Of a stretch of 64,000 nt of DNA, positions 10,506-19,887 are shown piece by piece; the stretch's first letter is position 1, and each line of letters starts with the position of its first letter. Origin of the DNA: Euglena gracilis (lineage: Eukaryota; Euglenida; Euglenophyceae; Euglenales); assembly GCA_039621445.1 (NCBI GenBank), contig CP154957.1, positions 1,234,504 to 1,298,503 on the forward strand, given 5' to 3'. The position numbers were made by a program, and so were the translations under genes. The notes under the pieces were generated by a model that had not been told where the DNA came from, ran no database searches, and saw nothing but the letters and a program-made list of their open reading frames with translations.

Positions 10506-12129
10506 TAATTTTTGGCATTTTTGGAATTTTTGGGGTCAATTCATGATCATCATGGATTTTTTGATGTCGTGTTCAATCCATTGAGGCTTCATTTTGGGCA
10601 GTTTTTTTGGCAGATCGTCAATCATTTTTTAAGATATTTTCAAATATTTTTAATCAGTTTAGGAAATGCTGGGCCTTTTATGTCATTTTTCTGACCGGAT
10701 TTTGAATTGTGTCCATTCTCCCAGTTGGCTTTAGACAAATAGGGTATTCACCAACTCTACGTGCGCAACATGGTGATTGAACACAATTAACGTTTGTGTT
10801 TTTTATCGGCTGCCAAAGATGCAGACTCCGTCCTGAGCCCCCGCGCCTCAAATACTCAGTTTTTTTTTATTAAAAAAATGCGTTGTAAGACGTTCAATTG
10901 GTGTGGATCTTTTCCCATTGTCCAATGTAAGGATTTTTTTTATTGTGCAAAAATTAAATGACGGAGGGCAAATATTTTTTGAGCAAGTGCAAATATTTTT
11001 GGCGGTGTGGTGCAAAAATTTTTGAGATCTTTGGGCAATTTTTTTTTGAGGGCGCTAGGCGAAAATTTTGACTGGTTTGGGCAAATATTTTTGCCGGCTG
11101 TGGGCAAACATTTCGGACGCTAGGTGTAAGCCCCCCCCCATGAAGAAAATTGTATGCAAACCAGTCGGTGGCTAGTCAGTGATCATAACTAACACATCCG
11201 GAAATGGTCCGGATGGGTCCAAATAAGTGCCTTACACCAACACAAACACCCTCAGATGGAAATGTTTGGTCGGTGGGGGTCGGTGGGCCCTTGATGGGGG
11301 TCCGGAGGGGTGAAAAACCAATGATAAAACAGGGATTACATGAAAATCCTTTAGAAATGCAAGCATTCTGCATCACGAGAGGCAAAAAACTCCCCCCTCC
11401 ACCCCCATCCGAGCCTCAAATAACAAAATCCCTTCTGTGTTGGCAACATACTCGGGGGCTAAGTCGTTTTTGTGGCTCACTTTGGCATAGGCGGGGGGGG
11501 GGGGCTCTGCCCCCCCCCTGCACCCCCCCTCAAATAACAAAATCCCTTCTACGTTGGCAATATACTTGGAGGGCTAAGTCCCTTTTGTACAAATTTTGAT
11601 TTATATTGAAAGTCCAATGGGGAGAGGTGTTCTTTTGCCAAAGTGGCCCAAAATGGACATTTTCCCCCCAATTTTTTTTTGCACATTCACCCCCGATTGG
11701 GGGGTTCTGGAGCCATTTGGGTGGGTTTTGACTGGTGTTGAGGTGATTTGGACAAAAAGTTTTTTTTCAGGGGGGGCTTAAAAGTCGGCGGTTTTGTCCC
11801 GTTAGTACATTAGAGTGGGTAGTCGGCCGACTAGTCGGCCGACTACCCACTCCCCCCCCCCCCGTCTCGACTAGCTACCGACTAGACCTAGTCGGCCGAC
11901 CAATTGGGTAGTCGGCCGACTACCCACTACCCCCCCCCAGTCTACCGTTTGGCACCGACAATGGGCAAGGATTCACTGAATGGGGATCGGGACTATGATC
12001 GGGACTGCAAACATATTTTTTCATCTTTTTTTTGGCAAAGATGACCAAAAAGCCCGTAAAAATGACCAAGAATGTGCATTCAAAATTTTTTCAAAGCTTT
12101 TGCCACTGGCAAAAATGTCCTTGGCACTA

Positions 12130-12298
12130 CCCCCCCCCCCTTATTGTCCCCCCCCCCTTATTGTCCCTGGGCCCCGGCCGACGGGGGTTTTTTTGGCCCG
12201 GCCAATGAAATTCCTTTGGTACGGTCTTATTGTCCCCCCCCCCTTATTGTCCGATCGGGCCTCCCGGGGCAGGTCGGTGGGACAATAAGGGGGGGGGG
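12130..12298. mobile_element. 169-bp TA-flanked C-capped element (word TTATTGTCC), copy 2
   Basis: TA flanks lie at 12128-12129 and 12299-12300. It is a close inverted copy of 9998-10163, sharing the ends (C run then TTATTGTCCC) and the centre (GGGCCCCGGCCGACGG, GGCCAATGAAATTCC). Having two sequence-similar copies at unrelated sites is good evidence that these are transposed units and not local hairpins. Confidence 0.8.
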
Positions 12299-12352
12299 TA
12301 GTAACTTTTTGCAAAGCAGGGGAGAGAAACCGGAAAAAATTTTCGGCAGACC

Positions 12353-12447
12353 CCCGCGCACTCCTCCCCCCCCTCTGGACCCCCTCGCCACGCCAAAACC
12401 CCCCTCCCCCCCCTTGCCGAACCCCTCGCCACGGCGTGCCGACCCCC
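12353..12447. repeat. C-rich repeat with CTCGCCACGCCA phrase
   Basis: C runs alternate with GGACCCCCTCGCCACGCCA and end at CACGGCGTGCCGACCCC. It is the third relative of the segments at 1921-2148 and 8083-8170. Short, with no coding meaning. Confidence 0.5.
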
Positions 12448-12778
12448 CCTTGCGCCTTTCTTGTGTCCAGCAATTCAAATTTGCATCAGTTAAGGAGGCA
12501 GATCCTACCGGGTACAAATGTCCGTTTTTTCAGAAAATGTCCAAAATGACCATTTTACACACTAACAAACGAAAACGAGTTCGTTTGACCGTCATTTTTC
12601 CATCCTTATCAAAGCATTGGGTATTCCGGTGACTCATCCTTCAGATAATTCCTTTGCCAGAACGGTTTGGCAGGACCGAGTTGAATCGTGCGAACACATT
12701 TGTATTCTTTGTTAAAGTTGATTCCGTTAGGTCACATCCGTTTCCAACTTTTGACCCCCCCTCAAACCCCCCCCCTAA

Positions 12779-12964
12779 GTGCGGTCCGGCCGGAACATGG
12801 ATAAAATTTTCTGTAAGTTAAAATCGTCATAAAACACCTCATTTTTTGAAAAATTTCCGAAAAAATTTGACTTGATGAAAAAAAGGTGTAGATCACAAAT
12901 TTCACGCAAAAATTCTTTCCAAAAATGGTTGGGGGTGAAAACAAGATTTTGCTTTCCGACCCCC
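12779..12964 (+). repeat. ~190-bp dispersed repeat, copy 1
   Basis: It runs from GCGGTCCGGCCGGAACATGG through AAAACACCT, GTGTAGATCACAAATTTCA and GGTTGGGGGTGA to TTTCCGACCCCC. The copy at 18653-18850 matches nearly throughout, in the same orientation. The open frames across it lack codon structure. Confidence 0.75.
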
Positions 12965-13205
12965 AGATTGGCCAGATTGGTCAACAGTTTTGGGACAGTT
13001 TTGGGCACCACGTTGGGGCCAGTTTTCTGCCACGTCTTGGGGCCAGATGGGTGCAACAGTTTTGGGCCAGTTTGGTGCCACATCTTGTGGCCACATTGGT
13101 GCAACAGTTTTGGGCCGAAAACTGGCCCCTATCTGGCCCGAAGATGCACCAAACTGGCCCAAAACTGTTGCACCAATCTGGCCCCAAGGTGTGGCGCAAA
13201 ACTGG
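12965..13205. repeat. Palindromic minisatellite on GGGCCAGTTTGGTGC units
   Basis: Direct copies of a unit of about 30 bp (GCAACAGTTTTGGGCCAG, TTTGGTGCCACATCTTG) occupy 12965-13120. The unit then appears inverted at 13140-13195 (GCACCAAACTGGCCC, AAAACTGTTGCACC). A transcript would therefore fold into a long hairpin centred near 13125. The flank 13206-13400 contains GTCAATTAGG-type words and no clear gene. Confidence 0.7.
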
Positions 13206-13399
13206 CCCCCTTTTCTTTTTGCAGCTTTGGAAAACAAGCAAGGAAACATAAAACACAAAATAAGCAAGAAAACCAGCAGCTCAGGCAAAATGTTCAATCT
13301 GTCCACAGGCTCCAAATTAGGCAAATAGGTCGTCAATTAGGACATTTAGGGGCGTCAGTCATTTTGAAATTCAGACCCCCAATTTTCGTCAAATAGGAC

Positions 13400-14070
13400 A
13401 TTAAGCGGCTAACGGCGGTTGAACAGTCGCCATTCGCTAACAGACAACCGGGTCTGTGATTGAACAGTCGCCAGTTGTCACCAAAAGAGAGGGCGAGAGC
13501 TCCTGCATATTTTATTCAAGTGAGGAATCGGCTCCTTTCACTGTCCCCAAAAGTTTTCATATGCCGCAAACCTTCAAAACATTTTGCATCTGTTTTCCAG
13601 GTGTTGGCACTGGGATAACTGTGTTGGGAAGAAAATTCAGAGAAAAACACAGAACTGCAGCATTTCTGAAGTGCGCATCAAAAAAGGTTGAATGTTCAAC
13701 AGCCAGAGTCCGACTTTTTTGTTCTCACGTGGAAATACCACATGTCCAGCGCTGAGAAGCAAAAGCAGCCCGTTCCACAAGAACCAAAGGAGGCTGGCCC
13801 GGGGGGTGGGGGGTGGGCACTTTTTTGGTTTAAAAAAAATTGGCAAAAATCAAATGCAAAAAATTTTCAGCCGCAAAGCGCTGCACGGAAAAAATGGCCT
13901 TTTGGGAGGGGGCCGGGTACCCCCCCCCCCTGGCAGGGGGGGGACGTGGTCCGGACCGGGCCAGGAGGGAGGGACAGAACCAGTCACAGGGGGGGGGTCT
14001 TCTAAGTTAAGCAAAAAAGCCTGCCCATTGGAAATAAGATTGGGTGTAAAAATGGGTCCACTTCCACGGG
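13400..14070. other. Unassigned stretch, no gene supported
   Basis: A 100-codon frame at 13456-13755 (+) has no recognisable motif, and the opposite strand is equally open, so I do not call it. From about 13800 the sequence becomes G/C homopolymer mixed with GGTCCGGACC-like palindromes. It ends at the C-capped element starting at 14073. Confidence 0.4.
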
Positions 14071-14072
14071 TA

Positions 14073-14471
14073 AACCCCCCCCCCTAATAAGTGTGCAGTG
14101 CCCTAATTGTGCGCAGTGCCCTAATAAGTGCGCACCCCCCAAGGGTCCGAAACTACCTCCCTAAAAGGTGCGCACCCCCCCCCCAACGGAGAAATCACTG
14201 TCATATCTCAGGTCGGAAAGCACACACAATTCTCAGAACTGTCCTTCTCAGACCAAATATTTCTATTGTCCAAGCCCAAATTTGACACATTTGACACATA
14301 ATCACTTGACTCGTAGCTTGAAATCACAAAATTGGGGGGAAAATTGAAAAAGAGTGGGGGTAATGTCAGTATTTTTGGCTTTGCCCTAAAAAGTGCGCAC
14401 TGCCCTAATAAGTGCGCACCCCTTGGGGTCCGAAAATGCGCGCACCCGTGCACTTATTAGGGGGGGGGGTT
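14073..14471. mobile_element. 399-bp TA-flanked C-capped element (word CTAATAAGTGCGCA)
   Basis: TA flanks lie at 14071-14072 and 14472-14473. The left end is AA plus a C run plus TAATAAGTGTGCA; the right end is TGCACTTATTA plus a G run plus TT. The word CCCTAATAAGTGCGCA recurs at about 14110, 14165 (variant), 14390 and 14405. It lies directly against the C-terminal end of the hAT remnant on the minus strand (GATGAAGCT then GTAAAC), so it inserted into or beside that gene. Confidence 0.8.
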
Positions 14472-17400
14472 TACAGCTTCATCACGTGCCAGGGCGGCAA
14501 TGTTCCACCGTGCATAGACCTCGTTCTGCGCCTTCTCCGGACGACAGCAGGTTCTTGGATCCTCAAAAAAAGCAGTCCGTCCAGCCCCCCCCCTCCAGGC
14601 AAACCCGAAACCTCCCGTGAACGCCAAACAGAATTGCAGAAAACAGCTTGAAAACAAACGTTTGAATCCCCCCCGCCTGCTGCACCCTGTGTGCCAGAAC
14701 CTGATCTCAGCTGGGGCCGGCCAAGGACGTTATAGCCGGCCACGGACCAAACTCGCTCAATGGCAGCCGAACTGCTTGGTAGAGCCGTCACGATCTTTGC
14801 CAGCGGCGTAAGCTTTTGGTCTGCAACAGAAGTCCTGTCGAATGGGGGGGGGCAACCCAAAAGGACCCCTGCAGGCTTCTTTTTAAGACCCCCGGGGGGG
14901 AGGGGGGGTCCCCCCACCCACCCAGGATGGCGCGGGACCCCCCCCAAATCGGGCCCGTTAAAGGCAATTTTCAAAATTTTTCGGCGCTTCGCGCCGAAAA
15001 GGTATACCCAGCGCCTCCGGCGCGGGACCCCCCCCCCCAGGGGAGGGGTCTGGCCCGGCCCCACCCACCCACCCCCCTCCCCCCCGGGGGGGGGTCTGCT
15101 GACTTAAAAAGAAGCCTGGACCCCTGTCCGGGGAACCCGTTCCACAAGGTGCGGTGGGGGGGGGAGGAAACCAAAAAGGAACCCTGTCCTGGGAACCAGT
15201 TCCAGAAGGAAACCGGATGGGCATCGTCCCTGATGAAGCGGCCAGCATTGGCGTACAGGCCCTCCATGCAGGCGGGCAGCATTGGGAACGTACATCTGTT
15301 TAACAACTGTTCAGCAAAACGATGCAAACGTTCAACAACCCTCAAAAAAATATTTCTGCACAAATATTTCAACGCACCCCCAGGACAGGGAATAGTTGTA
15401 CGGTTGGGCAAACCATTTGCCACGAGTGGCCCACAATGTACTCCGCTATGGTCCTCTTCTTCTGTGCCGACAGCAGCTCTCCTCGATATCTGGGATCCAA
15501 CAGGTACGCTGCCGAAGCGGCGTCCCACAGGAACATTTCGTCTCCCGGCCAGGTGGACCTGCAACAACCGACCGCGGAATGAGACCGATAAACGCCTGCC
15601 ACATACCCAGACTGAGGACACGGAGCTGCGGAGGAGGGTTAAAAAAACTAACTAGCCCACGGTACAGCCGGTTTTTTGGACAATTTTCGCCATTTTGTGC
15701 ACTTTTGGGCATCGTTCAGCCAAGAAAGTTGAAAAAAAGAAAAAATCCCAGACCCGCCTGCGTGGCTGTCACCAATGGCTGCCAGCTTGCGCTGCATAGG
15801 TTGTGGTAAACCCTGCTCCAACTGATGTAGGTGACCGCGGAGGCCGATGTACAGGTGCAGTGCGCGCCCCAGTGTACAGCCATCTGCCTCGACTTCAGTT
15901 ACAAACGCCTCCATGTGGGTTCCGATTCGGAGGAGTTGGTCCAGCTCGTCCCAGAACATGCACGCCCAGATCCAGCCCATGGAATCGAAATCCTCACTGC
16001 GGTACTTCTGTCGGCGCAGCGTGCTGAGTGTATTTTCAATCACCAACCTATTTCGGAGGACACTGCTGACCATCTGGACTTGGCTGGCCCAACGAGTTGG
16101 ACAAGGCTGTGCCAGCAGGGGAAATTTTTGGTGATCCTCATCCCTCACCACACTTTTGTTCTGCTGTGTCATCTCGGCAATGTACAGTGACCTTGCGTAG
16201 TGGACGGTTCTGAAATAGGACTCCACTTGGGACGCCCTGGCCACTAGCGCCTCCCAGAGGCGCAGCACGTCCTTGAGAACCAAATTTGCTGTGTGAGCGA
16301 AACAATTCAGTTGTAGGACACCCTTCTTAGATTGTGCTTCAGACATGGCACTTTGGAAGTTCGCACCGTTGTCTGCTTGCCTACAGCACGCTACCCATCT
16401 TATGGTGAAAAACATTGGGCCGTACCGTCCTTCGGGGGGCAGATGTGCACCTGTGTTGCTGCTGCGGGCAAATTAAGTTTTTTTGGGGGGGGCATAAACT
16501 TGAGGAAAGACAATTTTCACTAGGAACCAGAAATATCCCACCTGACGTAGAACATGGGGCTGTGCGCATCGCAACAACCCGCACCCCGAGGCCTTCCAAA
16601 TAAGAAAACAGTTCTGCAAAAAGCAGGCCCACCTGGTCGGCTGTCATCCGCGTCTGCACCCGCCTCATCATCAGCAACAGTGGCCGGCCTCCTTTGCCAT
16701 CCAATGGGAGGGCAACAGCACCAAACACACTGCAGTGCCCGTGGTCTTCCCACGCATCCACAGCGATGCACACATTGCGGTGGGCAGTCAATTTCTTTTC
16801 CACTTGGGACCGTATTTCCGCCTGCACTTCATTCAGACGGGTGCATACAATCATCAATTCAGAGGGGAGGAGAGTTACTTCCTCAATTCTGAAAACCAGC
16901 CACCCACTTTTCCACACAAAAAAAACGGTCACTCGCTGGCCCCCCTCGGGCAGGAAGGCCAATCTGCATGGGAAATTTGCATGTCATGAAAAAAATGGCT
17001 AAATTTTTCTTCGGTGGGGGGGGGCAAAAACCAGTCCGTCACTCTGAAAAAGCCAGTCAGTCACAGGGGGGGGGATTGACAAGTGTATGGACGGGTGGCA
17101 AGGGCAGTCTTCCCAGGTGGTCGAAACTGACTGTTGAGAGTCTTGGCAACAGGGGCACGCCATTTTCATTTTGGGGGAAAATGGAGGGGTGTCCCTGAAT
17201 GGCAAAGGCCGCCATCTCACGAGATATCACACAATTGATACTCAGCCTATAACGAAGTTTCAGTTCCACCAAGCGACGCTCTGCCTCACGAAGACGAGTA
17301 TCCGAAGGTGGCCTGTCGGCATAAGAGAGGATCTTGTCCTGTGACAACTCCTTTGGCGTTTCAAAGGAGGTTGAGACGGCGGTTCCTCCGTCACCTCATC

Positions 17401-18022
17401 GGTCACTGTACTTTCTTGCTCTCCTTGGACGTCCTTGTCACGGTGGTTGCTGAGGAAGTGTCGGGCGCAACGGGTGGCATGTGCGCTGCACTGATATGTG
17501 CAATGTTGGCACTTGACTCGCTTCTAGCTGCCATCCGTATTGTACTGGATTGGAAAGAAGTGCTCCCATTCCCGCCGGGCAGCACGGTTCCCACCGACCA
17601 GTCGGCCACTTCCCAGTGCCATATGCATAGAGGTGAACCTGAGAAAGTAATGGAAGTAAGGAATCTCTTTATATTGCGCGGTGGGTAATTCTTACCGCTA
17701 ATTGTCCTATTTGTCATGACATTTATCCAAATTGCTATTTGACAGACATTTAAGAGTGACAATTAGAAACAAGCAAACCCTAGCTCCAATGACCTCGTAG
17801 TCGATCTTCTCGTTGTGTGACAAACCACAGCTGTCACCGTGCTGCAGGCAGGCCTCTGCTCGATGGAGTGTGTATTTGTTCAGAGCAACGGCCTGAGTGG
17901 ACTGCACTCTAGTATGACCCTCTCTCCACAACCAAAACAGTTCCTGTATTTCCCCTTCCGGGACTGTGTGTTTTGGGCCATAGTAGGCCCACACCGCTTC
18001 CTCCCGAACTGGCATTGTAACA
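14457..18022 (-). pseudogene. Multi-exon hAT transposase (BED finger, DUF659-like, hAT dimerisation), decayed
   Basis: Reading right to left: an N-terminal exon 18022-17794 is bounded by CTTCAG and GAG/GTCATT. A BED-type finger at about 17570-17420 reads WEHFF, VKCQHC and ARHFLSNH, with an in-frame TAG at 17526-17524. A frameshift follows, then ILSYADRPPSDTRLREAERR at about 17330. The DUF659-like region at about 16962-16550 contains VCIAVDAWEDHGHCSVFGA. About 16415-15700 reads DNGANFQSAM, CFAHTANLVLKD and CPTRWASQV. About 15600-15380 reads AYLLDPRYRGELL. The hAT C-terminal block AAIERVWSVAGYNVLGR is at about 14790-14730. The final EVYARWNIAALARDEA is at about 14520-14475. The enzyme would have moved a hAT element. 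Stop, frameshifts and insertions make it a remnant. Confidence 0.75.
14872..15118. mobile_element. 247-bp hAT-type MITE, 8-bp TSD GACCCCTG
   Basis: The target duplication GACCCCTG is perfect at 14864-14871 and 15119-15126. The ends are CAGGCTTCTTTTTAAG and CTTAAAAAGAAGCCTG. The inside is GC-rich with CCCACCCACC runs and a hairpin CGGCGCTTCGCGCCG flanked by A/T. It interrupts the decayed hAT transposase just before its ERVWS block. TSD length and CA...TG ends are the hAT signature. Confidence 0.9.
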
Positions 18023-18197
18023 CTGAAGACAAAAGAAGGATTAGGAATGTGAGCTCTAGTTAGGAACATAAAATTCGCGATGGAAAATTTCCGGAAATAT
18101 AAGCAATTTTGCGAAAATATCCATTTTTCTGAAAAATTGCGCAATGATGAAAGTGAATGAGATATGTTACAGATTTTCTCAAAAATGATTCGGGTCA

Positions 18198-18420
18198 TTG
18201 AGCAGTATTGCCGGTTGCCAACTGGATGACAACCAGTGGGATCAAGCATCCCTCCCCATTCGCTTGGGGGGTATGGGACGCAAGAACCCTGTACACACCA
18301 GAACGTCAGCCAGGTGGTCAGCTATTTTGGATTTCATTCGCCGAGCAAATCACAACCTCAGTTTTCCCAAAGATGTAGATGTTAGTGACACAAGATCCAC
18401 CTTCACCGGGGGGGCACAGC
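18198..18420 (+). pseudogene. Possible LINE reverse-transcriptase 3' fragment
   Basis: The frame starting near 18228 reads DDNQWDQASLPIRLGGMG and continues RTSARWSAILDFI. The phrase 'ASLPxRLGGxG ... a A..aS' is typical of the region just after the reverse-transcriptase domain in non-LTR retrotransposon ORF2 proteins. Only this short piece is present, with no YADD box or endonuclease, and the frame then enters G/C-rich repeat. Assignment rests on one motif. Confidence 0.45.
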
Positions 18421-18652
18421 CCCCCTGTACCGCCTTACCTCCTTTGGTTTCCATGGTACAAGGACTGGACTCCTCCTCTGTGATCTGTTGGGAGGTTCAG
18501 AGAGTGATCCTTGGTTACTCCGTGGCTCTCCAGGGGAGGCCATCTTGGTCTCCTTGGTCGCTTCCCTGGCTGTTTGAGCCGTTTGCAATTGGGATCATTC
18601 TACAGTTTCCCAAGGACTGAGCTACCATTATCCCCTCCTAAACAACCCCCCT

Positions 18653-18850
18653 CCGCGGTCCGGCCGGGGTCCAGCCGGAACATGAACAAAATTTGTAAGT
18701 TAAAATGGCCATAAAACACCTTTTGAAAATTTTGCGGAAAAAATTTGACCTGATGGAAAAAAATGGTGTAGATCACGAATTTCACACAAAAATTCCCCCC
18801 AAAAATAGTTGGGGGTGATATCAAGGTTTTGTTTTCCGACCCCCCCCCCA
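18653..18850 (+). repeat. ~190-bp dispersed repeat, copy 2
   Basis: Diverged copy of 12779-12964. It shares CCAGCCGGAACATG, TAAGTTAAAATGGCCATAAA, TGGTGTAGATCACGAATTTC and AGTTGGGGGTGATA, and ends at TTTTCCGACCC with an expanded C run. It differs mainly by small indels. Confidence 0.75.
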
Positions 18851-19021
18851 AGTGACCAGGTTTTGAATAGTGCTGAGCTCTTAACGGGACATGCATGTGA
18901 CGGTAGGCCGAAAAGACTGGCATTGCAAATTTGGTGTGATGACTTACAAATTACAGTCTTGCAATTTACGGTGACTTTCAGTGACTTTACGGCAATGTTA
19001 ACCCCCCATACTCCCCATACC

Positions 19022-19410
19022 CGTTTTTTTGATTTTTTTCGACTTTTTTGACCCGTTTTTAGCCCAAAGTCCATGGGTTTCGGGCCCAAAACGGGGTGTC
19101 GGGGTCGAAAAACGCTCATTTTTGGCTCAAAAACAGGCTTTCTGGGTCCGGGAGGCCAAAAAACATCCTTTCGGGCAAATTTTTTTTCGGATTTTTTTCG
19201 AATTTTTTTGACCCGGTTTTGACCCAAAGTCAATGGGTTGGCCGATTAAAATGGGGCGGGTCGAAAAACACTCATTTTCGGCTCAAAAACAGGTTTTCCG
19301 GGTCCGGGAGGCCAAAAAACATCGTTTCGGGCCAAAAAAATTTTTCGATTTTTTTTCGATTTTTTTGACCCAGATATGACCCAAAGTCTACTACAAAAAA
19401 GGGGGGGCGG
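19022..19410 (+). repeat. Tandem TTTTTTCGA / GGGTCCGGGAGGCC repeats
   Basis: Two tandem copies of about 180 bp (19040-19200 and 19215-19370) share TTTTTTGACCCG, GACCCAAAGTC, ACGCTCATTTTTGGCTCAAA, GGGTCCGGGAGGCC and AACATC. A third, scattered copy is at 39638-39811. The DNA is simple and translates into F/G/K-rich nonsense. Confidence 0.7.
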
Positions 19411-19469
19411 ACGCCGGTTCTGTCCTGTCCTGATTTTCGATTTTTTCGATTTTTTTTTCGACTTTTTTT

Positions 19470-19887
19470 GGCCGAAAACGGCTAAGTCTGACAGTGGGAA
19501 AAGTTTACAAAATGTCCCAAATTGGCCGAAAAACGGCCGTATCTCGGGCTAGGCGGGGAGTTGCGGGGAAATCAAAATACCGGTAGATGGGGCGTTCCAA
19601 GGGCTTCAAATTAGGTCGCCGGACATTTCCTTTGATTTTGCATCATTTTCGAGAAATTTTGAAAACATTGATTTTTTGACCCCGCACCCCCCGAAAACGG
19701 CAAAGTCGGACAGTGGGAAAAGTGTACAAAACCGCCATCTGGGCCGAAAAACGACCATATCTCGGGCCAGGCGGGGAGTTCCGGGAAAATCAAAATACCA
19801 GTAGATAGGGCGTTCCAAGGGCTTCAAATTAGTTCTCTGGACATTTCCTTTGATTTCGCTTCATTTTGGAGATATTTTGAAAATTGA
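19470..19887 (+). repeat. Tandem ~215-bp direct repeat (ATCTCGGGCYAGGCGGGGAG)
   Basis: Copies at 19470-19673 and 19691-19887 share GACAGTGGGAAAAGT, ATATCTCGGGCCAGGCGGGG, GGGCGTTCCAAGGGCTTCAA and GGACATTTCCTTTGATTT. Shorter echoes (AACTCGGGC...GGGGAG or ...GGAGAG) lie at 19981-20005 and 21050-21075. No gene. Confidence 0.75.

Larger units (their letters stand above)
8790..11955. mobile_element. 3.2-kb element with ~475-bp terminal inverted repeats
   Basis: The left arm (8790-9262) begins GTGCCAAACGGTAGAC. It passes through G-rich DNA and several GTAGTCGGCCGACTA palindromes, then TAATGTACTAACGGG, and ends near TATGCCAAAGTGAGCCAC. The right arm (11474-11955) is its reverse complement over the whole length, with small indels. 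The 2.2-kb interior has no credible coding region. It holds low-complexity GCACTTTATCTCAAAAATGT repeats (9340-9460), two nested TA-flanked elements, and a 350-bp segment repeated at 7160-7520. It is a non-autonomous long-TIR (fold-back-like) element. The transposase family is not deducible. Confidence 0.75.

Noticed and set aside
12902-13336. Repetitive open frames rich in GATVLGQFGA-type units
   Set aside because: Translation of the palindromic minisatellite; open on both strands because the unit lacks stops in all frames.
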